The position numbers and the translations under genes were made by a program. The notes beneath the pieces are model-generated. The model was not told the origin of the DNA. It saw only the letters and a program-made list of their open reading frames with translations, and did not search any database. Below, in pieces: positions 6,529-11,274 of a stretch of 11,274 bases of DNA. The stretch covers positions 1-11,274 of the forward strand of contig CAMLSG010000184.1 in NCBI GenBank assembly GCA_946482635.1, read 5' to 3'. This stretch comes from an uncultured Duganella sp. GTDB taxonomy: Bacteria; Pseudomonadota; Gammaproteobacteria; Burkholderiales; Burkholderiaceae. The number at the start of each line of letters is the position of its first letter. Position 1 is the stretch's first letter.

Positions 6529-6532
6529 GGAG
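6529..6532 (+). promoter_or_regulatory. Ribosome binding site fixing the Rieske oxygenase start
   Basis: GGAG lies 5 bases before ATG 6538. The frame stays open upstream to an ATG at 6409, but that extension runs through the start of the divergent four-cysteine gene, has no ribosome binding site and adds 43 low-complexity residues not expected in Rieske oxygenases. The 70-base divergent gap (6468-6537) must hold both genes' promoters; the best -10-like sequence for the plus strand is TAAATC at 6512-6517, with only a weak -35. Confidence 0.7.
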
Positions 6533-6537
6533 CACAT

Positions 6538-7602
6538 ATGACCCTGCAGGAGCATTGCCGCATCGAGCCGCTGGAGCGCGCCTACGCGCTGCACGCCAGC
6601 TTCTACACCGACCAGCATTGGCTGGAATTCGAACAGCGTGAAGTCTTCGGCTCGACCTGGCAACTGGCCGCGCACACGGGAGAACTGAGTGCGGCGGGCG
6701 ACCATGTGGTCGGCGACATAGCCGGAAAGCCGATCCTCATCATACGCCAGCCCGATGGCAGCCTGCAGGCTTTCTTCAACGTCTGCCGCCACCGCGCCGG
6801 TCCGCTGGCAACCTGCAACGGCAAGGGTGCGCGGGCGCTGCACTGCAAATACCACGGCTGGACCTACGAGCTCGATGGCGCCCTGCGCGCCGCCACCGAG
6901 ATGCAAGGCGCCGCCGGTTTCGACAAGTCGGCAATCCGCCTGCCGCGCATCCGGGTACGCGAATGGCAAGGGCTGGTCTTCGTGGCGCTGGATGCCGCCA
7001 CGCCGCCTTTCGAACAAGTCTTTGCCGGCATCGCCGAGCGCATTGCGCCGACCGACCTGTCGTCCATGCGCTTCGCCAAGCGCGATACCTACAAGCTCGA
7101 TTGCAACTGGAAGGTCTATATCGACAACTTCCTCGAAGGCTACCACCTGCCCTTCGTCCATCCCGGCCTGTCGAAAGTACTCGATTACCGCGTCTACGAC
7201 ACTGAACTTGCCCAATGGCATTCGCTGCAGCATTCGCGGCTGCGCAACAACGACGGCATCTACGGCGATGGCAATGCCTGGTACTACTTCATCTATCCGA
7301 ACATCATGCTGAACATCACGCCGGGCCGCTTGCAGACCAACCGCATCCTGCCGGCAGGCCACCGGCAATGCATCGTGGAGTTTGATTACTACTACACCGA
7401 CGACCCCGACGTGCAGGCGCGCGTGCAGGCCGAGCAAGCCTTCAGCGACGAGATCCAGGCGGAAGACATCAGCATTTGCGAACACGTCCAGCAAGGCCTG
7501 GCCTCCGGTTCATACAGCGCCGGGCGCCTGAACCCGAAGCGCGAAAGCGGCGTGTGGCATTTCCAGAACCTGCTGCGCGCCGCCTATGCCCGCCATGGAT
7601 AA
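6538..7602 (+). CDS. Rieske non-haem iron oxygenase, alpha (catalytic) subunit
   Basis: A 354-residue oxygenase. The N-terminal Rieske [2Fe-2S] domain has ligands Cys83-x-His85 (NVCRHRAG) and Cys103-x-x-His106 (CKYHGWTYELDG). The catalytic domain follows with the mononuclear iron motif NFLEGYHLPFVHP, giving His203 and His208, and the third ligand is probably Asp310 in the QAEDISICEHVQQGL segment. Overall it resembles the monomer-type alpha subunits of the choline monooxygenase, glycine-betaine and carnitine oxygenase group rather than classical naphthalene/biphenyl dioxygenases. The C-terminal YSAGRLNPKRESGVWHFQ supports this. Such enzymes hydroxylate or N-demethylate small quaternary amines, though many have unrelated substrates. 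No beta subunit, ferredoxin or reductase gene is present, so electrons must come from a partner encoded elsewhere. The stop overlaps the start of an APC permease, implying a shared substrate pathway. Enzyme class is secure; substrate is inference. Confidence 0.93.
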   Translation: MTLQEHCRIEPLERAYALHASFYTDQHWLEFEQREVFGSTWQLAAHTGELSAAGDHVVGDIAGKPILIIRQPDGSLQAFFNVCRHRAGPLATCNGKGARALHCKYHGWTYELDGALRAATEMQGAAGFDKSAIRLPRIRVREWQGLVFVALDAATPPFEQVFAGIAERIAPTDLSSMRFAKRDTYKLDCNWKVYIDNFLEGYHLPFVHPGLSKVLDYRVYDTELAQWHSLQHSRLRNNDGIYGDGNAWYYFIYPNIMLNITPGRLQTNRILPAGHRQCIVEFDYYYTDDPDVQARVQAEQAFSDEIQAEDISICEHVQQGLASGSYSAGRLNPKRESGVWHFQNLLRAAYARHG

Positions 7603-8935
7603 GGGCAAGCCGCTCGGCTTCTGGATGTGCACTTCCCTGATCGTGGGGAATATGATCGGCATGGGCATCTTCATGCTGCCCGCCGCGCTGGCGCCTTTCG
7701 GCAAGAACGCTTTCGCAGGATGGGCAATCACTGTGATCGGCTGCCTGTTCATCGCCCACGTCTTCGCCCGGCTGGCGCGCGCCATGCCGGAGGAAGACGG
7801 GCCGTATGGCTACTGCCGCCGCGCCTTCGGCAATGGCGTCGCCTTCTTCACCATGTGGTGCTACTGGGTATCGATCTGGGTGACCAATGCGGCGCTGGCA
7901 ATCGGCATCGTGGGCTACCTGGCGACGCTGGCGCCGGCGCTCACTTCGCACCCGGCCCTGCAACCGCTGGCGGCCATGGCCATCATCTGGTTCTTTGTGC
8001 TGGTCAGCCTGCGCGGGGCGCTGGCATCGGGCCGCGTGCAACTGGCATCGGCCGCACTCAAGCTGCTGCCGATGGGCGCCATCGTGCTGCTCGGCGCCTG
8101 GATCCTTGCCGGCGACAGCGCGGCGTACACGGCGCACCTGCCGCCTACCCCGTTCACGCTGGACGGCACGGCCGCTGCCGGCACCATCGCCCTGTTCGCG
8201 ATGCTGGGCGTGGAATGCGCGTCGCTGCCGGCCACCAAGGTGCATCAACCGGAACGCACCATTCCGCGCGCCACCATTGCGGGCACGCTGGTGGCGGCAG
8301 TGGTGTATGTCCTGGTCTGCACGATTCCCATGCTGCTCCTGCCGCAGGCGGAGCTGGCGGCCTCCAACGCGCCCTTCGTCGACCTGTTCCGCCGCTACTG
8401 GGATGCCGGCAGCGGGCACTGGCTGGCCCTTGCGGTAATCTTCAGTGGACTCGGTGCGCTGAACGGCTGGACCATGCTGGCCGGCGAGGTGACGGCATCG
8501 ATGGCCCACCACGGCATTTTCCCGGCTGCGCTGAAAGCGCCCAACCGTCACGGAGCGCCCGCCTGGTCGCTGCTGCTGGTGGGCGCACTGGCCAGCGTAA
8601 TGATCGCGATGAACTACAGCCGCTCGATGACCGAGGCCTTCACCTTCCTGACGCTGGTGGTGACCGCCGCCAGCATGCCGCTTTACCTTGTCGGCGGCGC
8701 AGCGGTATTCAAGCTGCACCGGCGCGGCGTGCTGGCGCGCGGCGCGGCCCTGTCCCTGAGCGCCGTGATGACCTGCATCTTCTCACTCTGGGCCTTTTAC
8801 GGCATGGGCAAGGAGGCCTTCTGGTGGGGCGCCGCGCTGGGTGTGGTCAGCCTGCCGGTGTTCTGGCTGGTGCGCTGGCGGCAGAAGGGACAACAGGCTG
8901 CAGGCAGTACGCCACCAGCAGCAGCGCCGCAGTAA
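7586..8935 (+). CDS. APC-superfamily amino acid/polyamine permease
   Basis: A 449-residue, 12-helix inner-membrane transporter. Helix 1 carries the unwound substrate-binding motif GNMIGMGIF (21-29) followed by MLPAALAPFG, as in AdiC/PotE/CadB-like basic amino acid and polyamine antiporters of the APA family. Further APC hallmarks are ALFAMLGVECASLPATKVHQPERTIPRAT (helix 6 and the following loop) and the GLGALNGWTMLAGEV segment. Family members import or exchange amino acids and amines. The gene overlaps the 3' end of the Rieske oxygenase gene by 17 bases, so the two are translationally coupled. ATG 7586 gives MPAMDKGK; ATG 7595 (MDKGK) is equally plausible, as neither has a clear ribosome binding site. 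Its last 89 bases overlap the convergent desaturase-family gene. The polar tail (RWRQKGQQAAGSTPPAAAPQ) is disordered and likely dispensable. Family is secure; the substrate is unknown. Confidence 0.92.
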   Translation: MPAMDKGKPLGFWMCTSLIVGNMIGMGIFMLPAALAPFGKNAFAGWAITVIGCLFIAHVFARLARAMPEEDGPYGYCRRAFGNGVAFFTMWCYWVSIWVTNAALAIGIVGYLATLAPALTSHPALQPLAAMAIIWFFVLVSLRGALASGRVQLASAALKLLPMGAIVLLGAWILAGDSAAYTAHLPPTPFTLDGTAAAGTIALFAMLGVECASLPATKVHQPERTIPRATIAGTLVAAVVYVLVCTIPMLLLPQAELAASNAPFVDLFRRYWDAGSGHWLALAVIFSGLGALNGWTMLAGEVTASMAHHGIFPAALKAPNRHGAPAWSLLLVGALASVMIAMNYSRSMTEAFTFLTLVVTAASMPLYLVGGAAVFKLHRRGVLARGAALSLSAVMTCIFSLWAFYGMGKEAFWWGAALGVVSLPVFWLVRWRQKGQQAAGSTPPAAAPQ

Positions 8936-9962
8936 TCGCCCCCACCAGCGCCAGCCGGGCCGGCAGCGACAGCGTGGCGGCGTGGGCGATCAACTGGTTC
9001 TGCATGACCACCGCCGCGGCGAAGGCCAGCAGTGCTGCAATGGTCCAGCGCGCCCCGCCCGCCGTCGCACGGGTGGCAGTGTACAGGCGGCCCGGCGGCA
9101 GCACGAAGGCCGGCCACGGGTCGGCAGCGGCGACATCGGCGGGACGCCAGCCGGTATGACGGAACCACAGCGAGAGCCGGTCGCGCCAGCGGGCCGCGCG
9201 CACCGCGTCGTGCCACATCACTGCCGGCCAGGCGAATTGCGCCCACACCGCGTTCCAGCCCGGCCCGCCCTTGCGCACGCCGTACACGCATTCCTCGCCC
9301 TCTTCGATATAGGTGCCGAACAGGCGGTCCCAGATCATCAGCGTCGCAGCGTAGTTGCGATCCAGGTAGACATCGTTGACGGCGTGGTGCACGCGATGCG
9401 CACTGGGCGTGTTGAGGATGCCTTCGACCAGCGGCACGCGCCCCACCAGGCGGGTATGGATCCAGAACTGGTAAAACTTGCTCAGCGTGAGCTGGATGAT
9501 GAACACGCCGGGCGGGCAGCCCAGCAGCGCCAGCACCATGAACAGCGGCGCGTGGAACACGTCCTGGAACACGCCCTGGCGCAGCGCGGTGGTGAGGTTG
9601 AATTCTTCGCTCTGGTGGTGCGGCGAATGCACCGCCCACAGGAAATTGATCTCGTGCGACCAGCGGTGCGCCCAGTAATAGACAAAGTCGAAGACCAGGA
9701 ACGACCAGGCCCAGGTCCACGCCGAGCCAGGCGCCGACTGCCACAGCGACAAATGGCTGAACACCCAGCCATAGGCCAGCAGCATGGCGGACTTGGTGAA
9801 CACTTCCAGCGTCACGGTCCAGATACCGCAAGCCATGCTGGTCAGGCTGTCGGCCAGTGAATAGGCCTGCAGGCGGCGGCGGTGCGCCAGCCAGGCTCCG
9901 GCCGCGATCATGACGAGGAAAACAGGAGTGGCCGCGGCCACCAGGGCATTGTTATCGAGCAT
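8847..9962 (-). CDS. Fatty acid hydroxylase / sterol desaturase family membrane protein
   Basis: A 371-residue integral membrane di-iron protein. The eight-histidine signature is complete: HRWSH (99-103), HSPHH (112-116), FWIHT (His169) and HRVHH (189-193), within YYWAHRWSHEINFLWAVH and NTPSAHRVHHAVN. Several hydrophobic helices flank it: about 10-26, 45-66, 85-97, 138-160 and two more at the C-terminus. Proteins of this superfamily use O2 and a di-iron centre to hydroxylate or desaturate lipids; bacterial members act on fatty acyl chains, hopanoid or sterol-like lipids, carotenoids or alkylglycerols, and the substrate is not evident here. The ATG at 9962 is chosen because it overlaps the upstream gene's stop by 11 bases; an in-frame TTG at 9992 would add only a polar AAKPAPKPR-type leader. 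The two C-terminal helices (about 306-351) extend beyond the catalytic core. The 3' end is antisense to the APC permease's 3' end. Confidence 0.92.
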   Translation of the reverse strand: MLDNNALVAAATPVFLVMIAAGAWLAHRRRLQAYSLADSLTSMACGIWTVTLEVFTKSAMLLAYGWVFSHLSLWQSAPGSAWTWAWSFLVFDFVYYWAHRWSHEINFLWAVHSPHHQSEEFNLTTALRQGVFQDVFHAPLFMVLALLGCPPGVFIIQLTLSKFYQFWIHTRLVGRVPLVEGILNTPSAHRVHHAVNDVYLDRNYAATLMIWDRLFGTYIEEGEECVYGVRKGGPGWNAVWAQFAWPAVMWHDAVRAARWRDRLSLWFRHTGWRPADVAAADPWPAFVLPPGRLYTATRATAGGARWTIAALLAFAAAVVMQNQLIAHAATLSLPARLALVGAITAALLLVAYCLQPVVPSAASAPARTPAG

Positions 9963-11274
9963 GCGCGGCTTTGGCGCCGGCTTTGCGGCCAAGGGCGCTG
10001 CGCAGCACCTCGCCGACGGGGCGGTTCAGCACCGCCGCCACGTTCTGCATGCGCTTCGAGTCCAGCATGGGGCGGCTGTTCTGCGCGGCCAGCGCCGCCT
10101 GCGCTTCCTGCGCGGCGGCCAGCGCCTTCGCCTTCGCTTCGCGCCTTGCCGCGGCGGCAATGTCGGCCAGTTGCGCCAGTTGCGTCTCGTTCGGGAAGCC
10201 TTCGACCAGGTAGCGCGGCGGATAATCGTCGGTGCGCTGCATCAGCGCGCCCACGATCGGCATGGCGGCCTCCCAGGTCACGGTAATCGGCGGGTCCAGG
10301 CTGGACGGGTCGGCGAAATACAGCAAATCGGTCTTCGGCAACAGGCTTGGCATGTCGCGCGTCCAGGTGCAGGCGCTGGTACGGACCTGCTCCGGCCCGA
10401 GCTTGCCGACCAGGTAGGTCACCACGCAGCGATTGCGCCCGCTGGCCCATTCGTGCGCTTTCAGCAGTTCCTTCTGCAGGCGGTAATCGTTGCCTTCGAC
10501 GTACTTGGCCAGGCTGTTCAGGCGTCGCGTCAAGCTTGGCGGCACGAAGACCTGCCAGCGCTCGTCCACCAGGCGCAGCAGGCGCGGCATCACCATCTTT
10601 TCCTCGCGCATGGCTTCGATCGCCGCCTTCAGCATTGCCTCCATTGCCGCTTCATTGTGCTCGCTGCACACCATCAGCATGCCGCGCGTCGGCACCATGA
10701 CCACCGGGCGGCCCTCCGGAACGGCAGCCTTGATCAATTCAGGCAGCAGCATGCGCGAAGAACCGTAGCCATCTTCCCAGCCGCCGCCAAATACACCCTG
10801 CGGCGAAGGCAGCAGCGGCGCAGTGGAGCGGGCGCGCAAGTTGGCGAAGGCGGCCTCGAACGCGGCATCCTCGGTCAGGCCCCAGGCTTCCAGGTGTGCG
10901 CGCGCCACGCGGTGCGTCACGGTGCCCCGATGGAATGCCAGGCCCATTTCCAGGCCCTCGCAAATGGGACGGAACAGCAAGGGCGAATAGCCGCGGGCGG
11001 CAGCCAGCATGGCTTGCCCGCGTTCCGCGCTGTTGCGCACGATCGGCAGCAAATGGCGCACGACCTCCTCCACCATGCCCGGCGTATTGCCCATCAGGAC
11101 CATGCCGGCAGTGTGGCGCAGCAGGTCCTCGCTGGCGGCCAGCGACACGCCCAGCCATTCCTGGTACATGCCTTCCAGCGGCACCAGCAGTTCCAGCGGA
11201 TATGGGGACTCCGGGCCTGGAACGCCAAACAGTTCGCCCTGGTCCGCGATGAAAGTCCAGCGCCGGCCGGGATC
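9952..11274 (-). CDS. DUF1444/YtpQ-like protein (5' end outside window)
   Basis: The frame is open to the right edge of the window, so the protein is partial; 440 residues are visible. A GTG at 11184 could be mistaken for the start, but coding-like sequence (WTFIADQGELFGVPGPE) continues upstream of it. Visible residues about 80-240 resemble the DUF1444 family (B. subtilis YtpQ type): an ANLRARS element (144-150), EDGYGSSRMLLPEL (167-180) and VVMVPTRGMLMV (191-202). Flanking this are an N-terminal helical region and a second domain with CVVTYLVGKLGPEQVRTSACTW. The C-terminus is an Ala/Lys/Glu-rich, probably coiled-coil segment followed by SKRMQNVAAVLNRPVGEVLRSALG. There is no signal peptide or membrane segment in the visible part. 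The function of DUF1444 is unknown. It overlaps the downstream desaturase-family gene by 11 bases and is likely co-transcribed with it. Coding status is very sure; the family call is moderately sure. Confidence 0.8.
   Translation of the reverse strand, partial: DPGRRWTFIADQGELFGVPGPESPYPLELLVPLEGMYQEWLGVSLAASEDLLRHTAGMVLMGNTPGMVEEVVRHLLPIVRNSAERGQAMLAAARGYSPLLFRPICEGLEMGLAFHRGTVTHRVARAHLEAWGLTEDAAFEAAFANLRARSTAPLLPSPQGVFGGGWEDGYGSSRMLLPELIKAAVPEGRPVVMVPTRGMLMVCSEHNEAAMEAMLKAAIEAMREEKMVMPRLLRLVDERWQVFVPPSLTRRLNSLAKYVEGNDYRLQKELLKAHEWASGRNRCVVTYLVGKLGPEQVRTSACTWTRDMPSLLPKTDLLYFADPSSLDPPITVTWEAAMPIVGALMQRTDDYPPRYLVEGFPNETQLAQLADIAAAARREAKAKALAAAQEAQAALAAQNSRPMLDSKRMQNVAAVLNRPVGEVLRSALGRKAGAKAAHAR

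Noticed and set aside
6409..6537. Longer N-terminus for the Rieske oxygenase starting at 6409
   Set aside because: No ribosome binding site, it would overlap the start of the divergent four-cysteine gene, and the added residues are unlike Rieske oxygenase N-termini. ATG 6538 has GGAG 5 bases upstream.
7627..9159. 510-codon plus-strand frame over the APC permease
   Set aside because: A +1-type shadow of the permease and of the convergent desaturase-family gene; the 12-helix permease frame is the real one.
9963..9992. TTG start at 9992 for the desaturase-family gene
   Set aside because: The ATG at 9962 fits better: common codon, short overlap with the upstream stop, and the first helix begins soon after it. 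The TTG cannot be fully excluded.
11182..11184. GTG at 11184 as the start of the DUF1444-like gene
   Set aside because: The frame stays open with protein-like sequence to the window edge, so the true start is most likely outside.
1..11274. Mobile element, CRISPR array, tRNA or rRNA
   Set aside because: No transposase or integrase, no regularly spaced repeats, no terminal inverted repeats and no tRNA-like cloverleaf could be recognised by reading both strands.

Overview
The window looks like chromosomal DNA from a high-GC Gram-negative bacterium, most likely a betaproteobacterium of the Oxalobacteraceae type (Massilia, Duganella or Janthinobacterium relatives). This is an inference from three things: a TonB-dependent receptor of the Xanthomonas/Caulobacter class, strong GC bias at third codon positions (which creates very long antisense shadow frames), and the gene families present. 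No RNA gene, insertion sequence, phage gene or CRISPR array is visible. Gene density is very high, and no gap without a gene exceeds about 140 bases.

Layout. Positions 1-297 (+) hold the end of a HAD-family phosphatase. It meets tail to tail a 912-residue TonB-dependent outer-membrane receptor (294-3032, -). A 140-base divergent regulatory region with several inverted repeats separates the receptor from a YciI-like small protein (3173-3475, +). Next comes a small multi-pass membrane protein gene (3572-4147, +) interrupted by an in-frame amber codon at 3647-3649. It converges on a drug-resistance-type module: a MarR-family repressor (5595-6053, -) translationally coupled to a DHA2-type MFS efflux pump (4144-5598, -). 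A perfect 19-base palindrome, TAGGTAGG-CTA-CCTACCTA, lies between the predicted -10 box and the marR start. Upstream on the same strand is an uncharacterised four-cysteine small protein (6075-6467, -).

On the other side of a 70-base divergent gap is a two-gene unit on the plus strand. It encodes a Rieske non-haem iron oxygenase alpha subunit (6538-7602) overlapping an APC-superfamily amino acid/amine permease (7586-8935), which suggests uptake and oxidation of a small amine or N-methylated amino acid. The permease converges, with an 89-base coding overlap, on a second minus-strand unit. That unit contains a DUF1444/YtpQ-like protein running off the right edge (9952-11274) and a fatty-acid-hydroxylase/sterol-desaturase-family membrane protein (8847-9962).

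How the genes relate. The MarR/MFS pair is a standard self-regulated efflux cassette. The Rieske/permease pair and the DUF1444/desaturase pair are two candidate functional units whose substrates cannot be read from sequence. The most unusual features are the amber-interrupted membrane gene, the very tight convergent gene ends (two pairs share their stop codons, one pair overlaps by 89 bases), and the MarR operator candidate that contains the stop codon of the upstream four-cysteine gene.
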